Source: Oxyruncus cristatus (lineage: Eukaryota; Chordata; Aves; Passeriformes; Cotingidae). Taken from it: 64,000 nucleotides of DNA. The stretch spans positions 2,226,023 to 2,290,022 of the forward strand of contig VXAY01000767.1 of assembly GCA_013399855.1 (NCBI GenBank), read 5' to 3'. Every line of letters begins with the position of its first letter. Positions within the stretch are counted from its first letter, which is position 1. The translations under genes were made by a program, and so were the position numbers. The notes under the pieces were generated by a model that ran no database searches, was not told where the DNA came from, and saw only the letters and a list, made by a program, of their open reading frames with translations. Positions 1-13,400 of the stretch are shown piece by piece.

Positions 1-3000
1 ACTCCTGTGAAAAAACAGTGTGTTTCTATTTTTTTTTGGAAACCACTGGCTTTCAGTTGATGCTAAGCAATTTGTGGAGTTTACAGCACCATATTAGACT
101 ATTATTAAAATGAGTAAACAAACAAAGAGTCTTTCTAAATTATAGCCAAAAGTAAAAAATAAGGAGTGAATTCTCTACTTCACTGACTGCAATTATGACT
201 AGCTGAATATTTAAGAGAAAAAATTTCATATTCCAGAGACTAAATGCTCTAGTTCCATGAACAGGAGTGTTTATCTTCTCCTCTCCCCTTTCTGACATTA
301 CTGCACTTTATCTAATTTATTCTGTCAGGCTGGTAGGTTTATCACCACTTTTATATGCCTCCTTACTGAACTTATATATTATCTACCGAACTACAGAAAG
401 AAGAATACAGCAAAGGTTAACTATCTTGCTATATTTTCCTCATGAATACAAAATACTTTCTGGAAAAGTCACTTCTTTTGTGATTGAAACAACTTGAGAA
501 TAGAATCACTAGTTAAATGTCCTTTCAGCTGATTTTGTTAAGTGTGTGGAAGAAAAATAGATAGTCCTTCATAAAAGGCAATATGAAAAAAGTTTGTTTT
601 CCTGTTTCTGGCTAGGCAGGGTGTTGCTCCTGCTTTTATTAGTCACCATTCCGAAATCATAAATCCCACTTAGCAAAAGAATTGGAGCTCCCTCAAAAAT
701 GTACAGTGACCTGAAGTAAAAAGTTGCATCTGAAACTTTCTCAAAAAGAGAAATATTTCTCAAGAATTCAATACTGGTTCTTCCAAGAGAGTCTGGTCCA
801 ACTCCTCCAGCTGCCCACTTGGCAAGGAGCCATGGAAGTTGGCAGGAAGGCTGCCAGCTCGCCTACCCTATTTTCCTCCGATGTGATGAATGGTTTTACA
901 TCTTCTCATTAGAAACTGTAGACATGTCTCGTTTTCGTCATGCACTACACAGCTGAACTAGCCATGATGAGGCTCAAACAGCCCCCTCCTGCCTGGAAAA
1001 TTCACTTATTCTGAAATGTGCTGCTTTATAACACACAGCAGAATGAAATGGCAGCTGCATGCTTCCGAGAATAACTGTGTCCTACACCAGCTACTGCAGA
1101 GAACAAATACATTTTGGGAATGCAAAGCTCTGATTAAGAATCACAGGACTGAGCTACTACCTATTGATATTTTGCTGTCTAAGGGCAAAATGAAGCAGTT
1201 CAACATAAACTGACGGTTCTGAGTACACTGAACCATCTCATTTGTTAAAGTATTATTTAGCTCTCACTCTGTGAAAACCAGAACATTTGTCAGCTGACCT
1301 AACAAAAACTTGCTAACACAGTGTTGACATCACAAGCAATGACAGAGAATTCTTGCCCTTGGTCTCAAGACATCTGAAAGCTTCTGGAAGCCTAAAGACA
1401 AAGGTTGCTGCTGGGAGACAGCAATAGCAGCCCTTGATGGTCCAGGCCAGCATTGTAGCCACAGATGTTCCCAGTCCAGAGTTATGGCTCTGATTATTCA
1501 CACACTTGCAGCACATGGATAGTCTGGTGACAAAACCCCCTAACTGAATTCATTAGGGGACTCTGGCCATGTTGCCTAGTGAATAAAGTGATTATGGAAA
1601 AAAAAGTGTCCTTGTACATCACTGCATGCATGTGCAGACACACAACTGAGCTCCTCAGGGCACAAAGCTCCCATTCAAGTCAGCCTGATTTTTATGGAAA
1701 ACCTGCACTTGTTTTAGCAATTCAAGCCATGATCCATTTGATATAAACACAACTGACCCACATAGACAGCAGATGGCCACTAGTGACAGGTGAGCGGTGT
1801 TTTATAACCAGCTACGTTCAAGTATTGTCTCTTAAAGGGTATCAGAATCTGAAACTATTAACTTACAAGCAACAAGAAGACTTAGAACAAGTATGTGTGT
1901 TGATCAACACTGACAGGTAACCATATGCTAGGGCAGAACAGCCAGAACACCTATGGGACACTAAGCATCAGCCAGCAAAAACCATAAACCCCACAACTCC
2001 CTGCACACACCCCCCCAGTCCACCATCAACTAAAAATGTCCAAACAAATTAGATGGGAAATCTCAGTTTGCACTTTCAAACCCAGGATGCTGCTGTTTCA
2101 CTTTTTCTGTTCAATTAGATATATTGAAACAGTTTCAGACAGCAATAATGAGCAAAATTCCTGATGCAGTAAGCCATATTTAATTTCATTTCGGTGCAAC
2201 ATTAGAAATACATTGCACTTCCATTTCCCTGACAGTAATAAGTATGAGGAGAAGCAGATGGACTATTAATGGCTTATTATCAAGGCAAAGTTTTGTTAGC
2301 CTGGTTGCATCATAAATAAATAATTTCCTTAAAAGGAAAACAGCTTTTGTCATTTGCAAACCTCCTAACAAAAGTTCAGAAAAGCCCCATGAAAATACTA
2401 TTTGCAGACATCATTTTTAAAGAAAGTTTATTAGGAAAGATCATATCAAAAAGATAATATTGATAAAAATACTGTCTTTCTGATACAGGGTTCTGAAACA
2501 CACTGATGTGTTTCTCAGTGCCATCTACTAAGAAATGCAGCAAATTCTCAGAGGATTTTCCCCAGTGTTACGAAGGAAAAACCCGACCATAACCAATGTT
2601 CAACAATAGAACAGAAAATCATGAAAACCTAAAGTGCTTGTAGGACTCTGATAGCACTATAGTGCAGATCCATGCTTTTCACCTAATACTTCCTGGGAAA
2701 AATAGGCAACTTACTGTCTCGGGAGCACTTCACAATCACAAGACAGTCTCTTCCACCTGATATTCTAATTACTAGTCAAAACTGAGTGAAGCTACTCTGC
2801 TACTTCTGTGTCACAGAATCCACGCAACTAAGCTGCATAATATGGAGGTATCAACTTGAATGTGTCCTAAATTGAATATGTCTTTACATCGCATCTCAGA
2901 GCACAGCAAATACAGCCAATAACAGCTAGAAGAGCTATCTAGTTAATATTGAAAAGCAAGTCTTTTCATGTGATAGATGTAAGATGGCTGATAAAGAACT

Positions 3001-4299
3001 GGAGGAAGTCACAGTAAATGTAACTATTATTACGAACCGTTATTTGTAAATTATAAGGACTGCAATAATTCTATAGGAATCCCATTAGCTCCTTTTACTA
3101 TTTCAGTGAATAGAAGACACGTTTTTTTCAGGAGGCAGTCACTGTTCGTGCTTGGGGTTATTAAAAGGTCAATATTCTTCCCACATTATGATTACCACAG
3201 GGATTTCCTACTCCACGCAAGCAAAAGCTATGTAATCTCAGATTATCTATGATGAAAGTAAATGTTGACTTTTTAATATGCAACGTTATGTGTATCTGCA
3301 TGCATCAAATACATACACACAGTGGTTGCCTTTAAAAACTCATAATTTACCAACAGCTGTCACACAGAGATGTCAAATTACCAACATTTTCCCAAGTACT
3401 TAAAGATGGAGATCTCTACATTTGTGTGGGAAGCCTGGGAGTTGCTTGCCTTTTTCTTTTTTTTTCTCTTAATAGATTTTTCTGTAGAAGTGCACAGCAA
3501 GAAACTATCAACGGGGACGCAGTTCCACAGATTTTGCTAATTTTAAACGTACAACCCTCTTCTTTCACCAACTTGAAGTCAAACATCCTATTTAAACGTA
3601 ATCTACTGAAGTGTTTAACGTTGTAAAGTGCCGCAAAGATGACAGGAATGGCACAGAATCCCAACAAAGCATACTAACTATGGGGACAGAAGTTATTTAT
3701 TTCGATGTATGTACTGTCCCTTATCTTGAGTTCCCTTGACTCTGGAGCCACAGGCAAAGCACATCACAAAAAGCACGCTCTTTTGCTCACTCTCTCTGCA
3801 CAGCTGAAGCAGAGGAAGGACATGAATGGCAAATGAAGTGCTTGCTTTTCTTTTCTCCCTGAGAGAGCAGGGTCGCTCTGGGTTAAAGTCATTGCTAGGG
3901 CAGAGCAAGCATGCGACTGCACAGCTCTCGGTTGTTACCTAACTTTGACCTCAGGGATGGGAAACAAAGCACATTCTCAGCTGATAATCTCCTCGAGCTG
4001 AATATCACACTGAAGAAAATGAAAAATGCATTTATCCCTGTTTCTGAAGCTGGTTGTTAAATGTGCCTATAGGTTGTCATGCCAATTTTCTAATAAGAGC
4101 TGTCACTCCAAAAAAACCACGGACATGATGAGAAACGTATTCTTAGCACACAGGAGACGACTTAAGATCCTTTACATTTGATCATTTTCTTCCCAGTGCT
4201 TTTAATTTGGGAGCTTATTCATAGGAGGGGAAACGCACGCACTCCAGACACTGTCTACCCAGAGCTATTTTTGCCACCACTCCCACTTGACAAACTTAC
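1..4299 (-). other. MGAT5: MGAT5 intron after coding exon 11, open at the window start
   Basis: It begins with the GTAAGT donor at 4299. No match to the next conserved MGAT5 segment was found on the minus strand, and no other exon or repeat was recognised. Confidence 0.85.
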
Positions 4300-4449
4300 T
4301 TTGGTTTCTCTCAGGAGAAACTGCAAATCTCGCCCGCTGAGTATCCCGTGGTTTTTTACATAGCCAGGAATATACATGGTGCTTGTCCCATGAACAGTTC
4401 CATGGACCTCCATATAGGTGTGGATGACATCCAGGTAAGCCTTCTTGTC
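4300..4449 (-). CDS. MGAT5: MGAT5 coding exon 11, last exon in the window (residues 461-510)
   Basis: The exon is 150 nt, between ..CATTACAG|GACAAG and ACCAAA|GTAAGT, phase 0 at both ends. It encodes [20 protein letters not shown], then [20 protein letters not shown] and [10 protein letters not shown]. The second half ([21 protein letters not shown] region) is invariant, but the first 28 residues carry about nine changes against the recalled human sequence, many more than neighbouring exons. The next expected exon (LFVGLGFPYEGPAPLEAI in human) was not found in bases 1-4299 and should lie outside the window. Confidence 0.95.
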
Positions 4450-7400
4450 CTGTAATGGCAAATGATAAAATATTTTCAGTCTTTACGAATTTGAAGGAGC
4501 AATATTCAATCCAGTATTCAAAAGCCAGGAAGAAAAGTTCACTCATTCTTATTTGATTTCTGTAATATTTGATATTTCATTACATTATTAGTTTTGTTTT
4601 CTTCTAGACTGGAATTAAACTGCAGCATTTTCATTCATAGTCGAGGGATAAATAAATCTATACCAAGGTCCTCTTAATTTCTAACTGGACAAAAACCAGG
4701 TCACTATCAGACAGCTGCAATCTCAGCATGCCTAAACAATACTTGGCCTAAAAATACTAAAACCTCATTTTGAAATAGCAATTTTTCACTGTTTCTGTCA
4801 GAGATGCACAAGAATTAGTTTACCTTCTTTGTGAAGAAAACTGTGAATGTCACCTCAGCAAGATGCAATCTTGCCAATTGAAGAACTGAGCACACACCTT
4901 TATCTAAATGCCTATTATCTGAGTCCCATGAGATGCCTACAAATATTCCACTCACCTAAAGTTTTAAAGGCACTTTGGAAAAAATGCAGAGAAGAGCAAG
5001 GGCTTCAGTGTTGCATTTTAAAAAAAAAAAAAAAAAAAAAAAACCGTACACCATCCTAATTTGCAAACAAGATTTACTTTAATTTTCAATGCCATATGTT
5101 TTTGGAGTTTTAAAGACTGCTGGCATTCCAAAAGCAATTAGCTGAAGACAGTATTTACACGCAGTATGCAGCACAGATCAGAAGACTCTCCCTCAATATT
5201 TGCACATAGTCTTAGTAATAGCTCTAAAATCAGGCAACAAGTTTCTACACTTCTTGGCAGCGAGTGAGTTTTTAAGAATTCTACTTTCACTCACTATTTT
5301 TGTCATGTAAATTCTGCACACTGTTCCTCCACAGCCCTGTGTGAAAGCTGGCCAACAATTTTACTGAAGTTCATTCAAAGGGCAAGTAGACTGGTGAAAA
5401 TCCTGCCTTTTCAGATCCTGGAGGAGCAGTAAAGTATCAGGCCTAGGTGAAAGAATGCTATCACTTCTTACAGCTTCTTTGCTAAATTAATTGTTGGGGT
5501 GCATTTGAATGCACAGGGTATTTAATGTACATGATGAGGCGCTCCTTGCTGGAGCCTATTCTGTTGGGGACCCTGGTTGTGCTGAAGTGCAGGAACTGCC
5601 TCATTAATAAATCTCCTTACTCTGGCAGCTATGCCAAGGCTGCACCAGCCAGACAATGTCCTGGGCTATGTATTACATAAAATGGCCAACAGACAAAGAC
5701 AAAGGTGCTTTCTTCTTCAGTGTGGCTGCTGGTATTATTGATGAACACAAATTATTCAAGAAACTAAAAGCTTGCTCCATTTTTTATTTTTCCCATTACT
5801 TCAGATTTGAATTGAACATTAACTATCCATAACCTTAACTGGGAACACCACTTAAGCATGTGACTGACTTCTGTCATGATTCAGAGTCTAAAACCACAGA
5901 TAAAACATTTAGTATCACAAAGAGAATCAAAGTCCAACCAAAGCCTCACTCCTTTATTTCCTTATTTACTTCAAGTCAAAAGCAACTGCTTTCATAATCA
6001 TCTATCAAGCACCATAAAAATACTATCAGCACCTTATACCTTGCCCAGATATCATATTTCTCTCCTTTTGCAATTAAGCAGTCCTGAATTTCCACACTCC
6101 TTGCAGAAAAGTGTTATTTTGGATCATAAAGGTAAGAAGCCAAAATAATTTACAAAAATAATCAGGACACATAATCTAATTCCGAACACTAAAAACACTG
6201 AAGTGGAAAATGAGAAGAGTGTAAATATGGCATTTATAAATAGAAAGGCTACATGTAAATAAATCAAGAAATTCGATTTGCAAACAAAATATCAACATTC
6301 CTTCTACTATTTATCCCCTTCTTGAGTGTGCCTGCTAGGGAACAGGTATAATTATTCTTTTATCCTTCATCGCTTGACAGTAAACTCCAGATTTTTACTT
6401 TCTCCAAAATTAATTCAAAGAAGAATTACTGCTGGCAAGTAATGCAAACCCAACATTCTCTGCAGCCTGCATCTGACTGCACTATTCACCCTGCTGTCCA
6501 CACTGCAAACCTAGACTATGAGCATGGAAGATGATCACATTAAAAAAAAAAAGCAAACTATTTCTCCTCAGAATCCAAATGGAAGTGTAACAGTGAGTAA
6601 CAGCTATACAAACCTTTTCTGAAACAATTTTTCAGCAGCTAAAATAAACATGCCATTCAGGAAAGTACTTTTTGTTGATCACCGACTGCAGAACTGTTAT
6701 TACCGTTCATCAGTCACTTCCACCTACTTTTAAAAGCACCATGATAAGGCCTTTCTCATCAAGTGACAACTATTTGATAAGCCTTTACCTAGGACAATAT
6801 TGACAAGAAGACACAGTATGAAAAGGTGAAATTTTAAGTTTGGTGGGTGAAAAATTTAAACACAAAAGCTAAAAAAAAAAAAATATGTGGTAGAAACACA
6901 ACTCCTCAAGATCCAAACTCTGCTTTTAGTTGTCTTGAGGTAGTAGATGGTGGTAATTAACAACTCTGCTTTACCAAAAGTTTGTCAGTCCAAGGTAATG
7001 ACAGTATTTTGCAATTTTGGACCATTTGGGTACCTTCACAGAACTCCAAAAATTTAGCACTGAATGAAACTAAGAACCACATATGCAGAACTACAGGCCA
7101 ACTGGATTACAGAAGAGCTTGATTCAGAGTCCTAAACTGCTCTGTGGGTTGAAAGTTCAGACTGCAAAATGTGTGTAAAAGAGCCCATACATCCAGCCTC
7201 ACTTTCTTCCACTGAAAAATTCAGGGGGCAACGGTTTTATGAAGCTTGACAAATGTAATTCAGAAAAGTTAGCACTGGGATACATCTTTGTGTATATCCT
7301 AAATGCATACTGTTAAGTCTAGAAGTTCTAACATGTTGGAGCTTATCTGTCGAAGTGTCAAGTCAAAAATAAGCCAAAATGCAGTGTACCTGCAATGTTT

Positions 7401-10400
7401 GACAACTGAGATTGTGACACAAACATAATCTCTGTTCAAGAACTGTCATCAAAGGCTTTTCAAGACATCCTTGAATAATGAAAATCCTGTCTACCAGGGA
7501 GCTAGAAGAGAGTATGAAGGCTGGGGAATATTAAGAGAGTTAAATACATAGAGTTAAACTGTAAGGGTTTTACAGTGGTAAATCACAAATAGTAGATGAT
7601 GTCCCTGGAAGCTCAAATATGAAATTTTCAAACTGCTAGCAACTGAATTTATAAATAGATGTGGAGAAGATTTAGTGATTCATGACTAGCAAGTGTGAAT
7701 TCTACACTGAACAAATTATTTGAAATTTCAATAAAGTGTTAACTACATGACCATGTAAACCCATCAAAATTACAATAGTCAACTCTTCCTGTCCAAGGAA
7801 ATCCTGTCTCCCTAGTAGTGTTCCCTAAAGAAGCAAAGCAGCATGTAAAGAAAATCTTTAAAGACCTTAAAGGGACTAAATCTCTTTGGGAGAGATTGGG
7901 AATCACTCTTGTGAATGAACAGTCATCATGAGAAAGAGAACAGAGAAGTGACAAAAGTGTGCTCTCAATACACACTATTCAGAGGAGCAAAACTCAAACT
8001 TCAAAATGTTGCAGAAAAACGTCATAATACTGAACACACTGGGTTTTAAAGCTTTTGGAAAAGCCCCCTCAGTAATCTAAGGGATACAGTGACAAGAAAA
8101 CAGACTATCCAATAAATTTAATGTAACTAAAGAGACACACATGTTGAAAAACAGTCCTCACTTCATGCATGAAAAAATTCCCGAGCTACCTAGAGTCACT
8201 CAAGAATGAAGACTTTGCATTACAATAATACATGATCATGGTCCACAAAAAAAATCAGTCCATTGTTCAGTAGCAGTCAACCACATAAAATGATAGGAAT
8301 TATTTGGAAAGGAACTGAGAAATAAAGAGAATATTAGTAAATTTTTCTATAAAAAGTTCTTCTCTCCCTCTTTGGACACCACTGCACTTCTGGTCCCTTT
8401 TCTCAAAAACAAGCTGAAAACAGGACACAGTTCTGAGAGGGGTAAGAAGGATCCAAGATACAGGATGGTTACCACTGCTACACACAGAAATCTGTAACAA
8501 AGTCATTGGTAATTCTCCAGTTTGAAAGACACAACTTGACAGAACATGAGAGAGGTTTACAAACCCATAATTGGCATAAAAAACTCATGGGGGCAGGTTT
8601 AGAAAAATCCCAAAGTTAACAATTCCTCCTGCAACAGGTGAGAGATTTGAGGAACTCCATGACAGAGAAAGTTGCAAAAGCAAAGAAAGTTTGCATAGGT
8701 TCATGATCAAACAAGTACTTTGAAGCCACCTCATACTGAGATCTCAAAAATGTGCCAACAGACAGTTTATCAATAGACAAACAGAAAATACACTGAATTA
8801 GAAAAGCTGGAAAGAGAGGGAATATGCAAAGAAAGTATTATGTAAGTTTGCCATGATCTTGCTCTTCCCTGAATGTCCACTTATGGCTTCTTTTTTAGGC
8901 ATCTCTTCATAAAACACACACTGGCACATACATAATTTTTACACAAAGAATGAATAAAACGTCTCAGCAAAGACTTCGGTCCTTCAAGCTTTGCCAGAAA
9001 TCCTTATTCAGCTCCTTATCCTCATCTTTATTTATTTCATCCATGAGGGTTTGGGTTTTTTTAAACACTGAGGTTTTTGTAAGAGTTGACTATTTCATTG
9101 TCATGCAATGCACACTCACACCTAGGCAGGAATTTCCTGTCCTTTGAATGGAAATTTCCACAACTAACAGTGAGACATCCTTGTGCATTTTAAGTGCTGA
9201 AGCAGAAAAGTTAAGGGGCACAGAAGAAAATAGGGAGTGGGGTCACAGGAAGAAAAAGTTGTGCTGGTTTTTTGCTAACCAAATACTTGCAGATGACTGT
9301 GTTGATCAGTACCGTAAGACCTCACTAATTCATTTTGCCACTCGAGAGTTTTGCAAAATGAGAAGCTGATCGCTGACCTGTCTGAAAGGTAAATACTCAT
9401 GAAAAACAGTTTCTTTCTTCATACTAAATTAAGTTCTGATTTTCATAATAAATATTAACGAATAAGCCTTTAAAAGTGTACATACATGCATGCTTATTTA
9501 CTGCACCCATAACTGCTTGTGTGCTGTGATATACTTGGCCTTTTGATCCATACTTCATTCAGAACGAAACGTTGAATTTCAGAAATGTTGCTTAAGGAAA
9601 GTGTCTGGCTCATTTCAATTTATGTGACATAAAGCAGGACAGTGTTCCTGGTATCTGATGACAGCAACCAGGGTAAGAGTTTTGATCAATTGATAAGCGC
9701 AGAGTGCTGCTGCACACTTGGAGGAACACAAAATACAAAGATCACAAGACAAGTTTGTAAACTCACTGACCACATGGGAGAGAAAAGATGCAAAGGATCT
9801 TTCCTTATGTTTCTTTTAGGTAAAAAGTAGAAACAAAATGCTCATTCAAAGTACATTGTTAAATATGAGGTACAAAAACCAGTCAGAAGGAAGGGAAGGT
9901 AATACTGCAAGCAGTGAGATACTGATCTCTGCCTGTCAGAGAACTATTCCACAAGTGTAATTTTTCCTCTCTGACTTCCTCCCACTTCATGCATATTATG
10001 GGGATATCATATGTCACCTGGAGCTCTAAAGGGGAGACATTAGTAAGAACAGCCTCGGTGATGTGCTTTGCCATGGAGAACAAGCTAAAGGTAACCATTT
10101 CCAATCTCCAATGCTTCTAAACTTGTTATGCAGGCAGTATATCCAGTTAAGAAGAATGCCCATCTTGTCAAGTGGCATTAGTAACAAATTCACACTTTAT
10201 TTTGCCTCTAAATATACAAATATTTTCAAGAGAGCTCAAATACACTATAATAAAGTACTAAAGCAATCATCATACACTTCTGTTATGCGTTAATGACTAT
10301 TTTCTGATACAGGCAACACTCCGACTTCTCTCACAGCACCCCACAAAAGAGAAATAGCAAATAGTGCAAAATGAATCTCAACTCTTTCTTCTTTCTAGGA

Positions 10401-13400
10401 TTAAAGGTAAAATTAGTGGAATAGTACGACAGGAAGTTGCAGGAAGAAGAACAAAGAAAAGACAGACCGAAACAGGATCTAAGGCAACATAAAAGGGTTC
10501 AAACATTCCTTTTTAATTGAAATGTTCTGTAATTAAAGCCAATTTTGATAATGGAGAGCATTATGGGTTTCGCTCACATTTCACTCATTCCTTTTTTTTT
10601 TTTCCTCCCCACTTTGGCAGGGGTAGGACTCTTTTTACTCCTTAGTACTGCCAGAAATCCCAGACAAAACCTTTGATTACAACAAACACATCCAAAACTT
10701 GGCAAATGTTGCCCTTGACAGCTTACCTCTAAATATAACCCTTAGGAATGTGGCAAAATTCTTCAGAGTCTCCTATTTGTAATCCTCAACCCACTTAAGA
10801 CTGATTAAGTTATTAGAGGAAAGTAAACAAGATTTCTCTTACACTCTCTGCAGCACAAATCCTTCCTGACCTCCACCAAGGCATACCCAGACTTGCTCAC
10901 TATAATATGGGATGAGTGTTACTGGGTCAGGCACAGCCATACTCAGAAAAGAACCCATGGCCATAGCTATATAAAACCACCATAGCAGTTGGCCACACCA
11001 GCCCCACCCCTGGGGAGAAAAGGTCCTGTGCATACTTCTTCAGTTCCACTTCAACCTGCTTGGTTAAAAATTAAACAATTTATTCACAGCCGAAGTTCCC
11101 CAAAACCCCCACAGTCTGAGGGATTGGGACGCTTTCCCCTCCACACTGTGCTTCTCTAATGGCTGATCAGACCCAGCAGTGACACGTGTATTCTGTGGAG
11201 ATTACACTTCTTGCTAATTGGCCATGTTCAATATAAAGAACAGGAGCAGGATAAATAGATTAGTCTGGCTCCTTACAAGACATGGTGGCAGATGAAAAGA
11301 GCACTGAACGGGGAAAATGAAGGAAACGTGAAATAAGCAAATTACACAGACACGAGATTAGTTCAGGCTTTCTCTTGATCACAAGAATTGGATTTTATCA
11401 CCCCAGATAAGACAAGCCACACTGTAACTGGTTCAAAGTCTATCTGCAGTGATTTGCACTTTATATACGAGTGCATATGTGCATGACTGCAGTTACAATC
11501 TGCAAGTTACAGTTTTAATGTGCTTGATGTTACAAGCATACAGTACCCATTTTAATACGGCCAGATATCCAATCACACATCTTGGAAAAAACAAGACAGG
11601 CAATACTGATAGAAACAGAGCACTGACTTGAAAAGCAGCACTTCTAAAACATGATACAAGGGGCTTGGTAGAGAAGTCCCCTAAACACGAGTTCCCAGTG
11701 GTGAAAAGGGGATCTGCCTAACAATGCACATAGTATTTCCTTTTGGATTTGGTGCTGGTATGGCCCATGTGCCCTTTGCTAACATTCACATTTCAAGAGG
11801 AATGTGAATAATCCTGAGAAGGTTCAGAGAAAACAGACATGTGAGAACACTTGAGGATTAGGAAGCACAAAGCTCTCAGGGGTTCAGCATATATGGGCTC
11901 TTCAGGTTACTTCGACCTCAACCTATATATTCTTGCAGGGAAACAGAACAGAAACATCAGCAGTCCAGTAGAGAAAGCCTAACTCCTGCTAAGCCTGGAA
12001 ATTACCATTTGTAAACCTGTACCAGCAATAATGCAAAGTCTTAAGGGAGAAGGCAATTATTTGATGACTTTACCAGAGGAAACAGGGGGTTTTCAACTGT
12101 GTCTATTTAACAGTCAAAATCGGATGTTGTTTTCCAAAAAGCCATGTTTTTGTCTTAATCAGTCCATGAATAAGTGTGCCATACAGAATCTGAGACTAGG
12201 CAGTCACAAATCTCCCCTCTGGGCATATCAACTATTAATACATATTTCTGAATTCATGCAGACTGAATAAACCGAGAAAGATATATATGTCAGTGAAAAA
12301 AAAACACCCTGGTGACTAAGCAACTATCTTGTTCCTTAAATCCAACCAGGATTCAACAGGTTGTTCTGCTGATGTGCACTACAAATCAGGTCAGGAAGTT
12401 TAGATGATTATGGCATGCAACCGTTCCTGAGAGACTGATAATGAGATCAGGAACTAAAAGTACAAGAGCCTAAGCTAGAAAAAGACTTGCAGAGAGGATC
12501 CCAGCTCTGCTCCAGCACTCTGCAGACTGAAGAGACTGCAGTCAGGGGCATTCTGACTTGTTCTGTATCACGAGCCAAATAGAATAACCATCATAGTATC
12601 AACTACATATTTTTCTCAGCACAGTAACCAAGCATTCAGCTCTATCTTTTCTGCTACCACTGGCAACATTTTACTGTTTCTCTTCAGTTTTAGGTTTGTT
12701 TTGCCTCACAGATGGACCATTTACTTGTACCTATCATTTCTCAAGAATTTATTCTGTATAACCTCAGTCATCAGACTAGATGCTGCTTCTGTGGTTCAGA
12801 AAACTCTGCAAGACCAATATTCTCATGCCAAGGAAGAGAAAAGGAAAGAAAATATAAGACATGGGTGCTCTCACACTCTCCTATGTATGGCACATGTCCT
12901 GCTCAGTTCCTTTTTCAGTTGACAAAAGGCTTAAAATAAGGTCTTTTTATGCAAGAGGGAAGGCACACAGAGGATATGGGCAACATGCAAGAAATCCAGT
13001 TATTAGTAAGCAATCTCTTTGGAAACTGCATGAGAGAGACCCACCCAGGGGTGCCAGCCTGGAAGAAGGAGCTACAGAAAAGGACCGTGGACAAAAGAAA
13101 AGGACCACTGCGACTTAATAACACAATATACTTTAACTTGGTGAAAATATGACCCAATTTCAGTGTTGTTATTCTGCTGCTCTGGTCGGCAGGTGGGAGA
13201 CAATACAATAATCGCAATATTAAAGAAACAAAACTCTGGAATTATTACAGGGAGAGAAAATGACATTGCTCACTTCTAGGGCCTTTAGTAGAAAGGTAAT
13301 TTCCAGTTCAAAATGCGGCATAGTTCTGGTTGTAGATATAAGAAAAGAAATAATTGAAATACACATTTGCTTACGACTGATTAAAGGTCCCAAAGACTCT

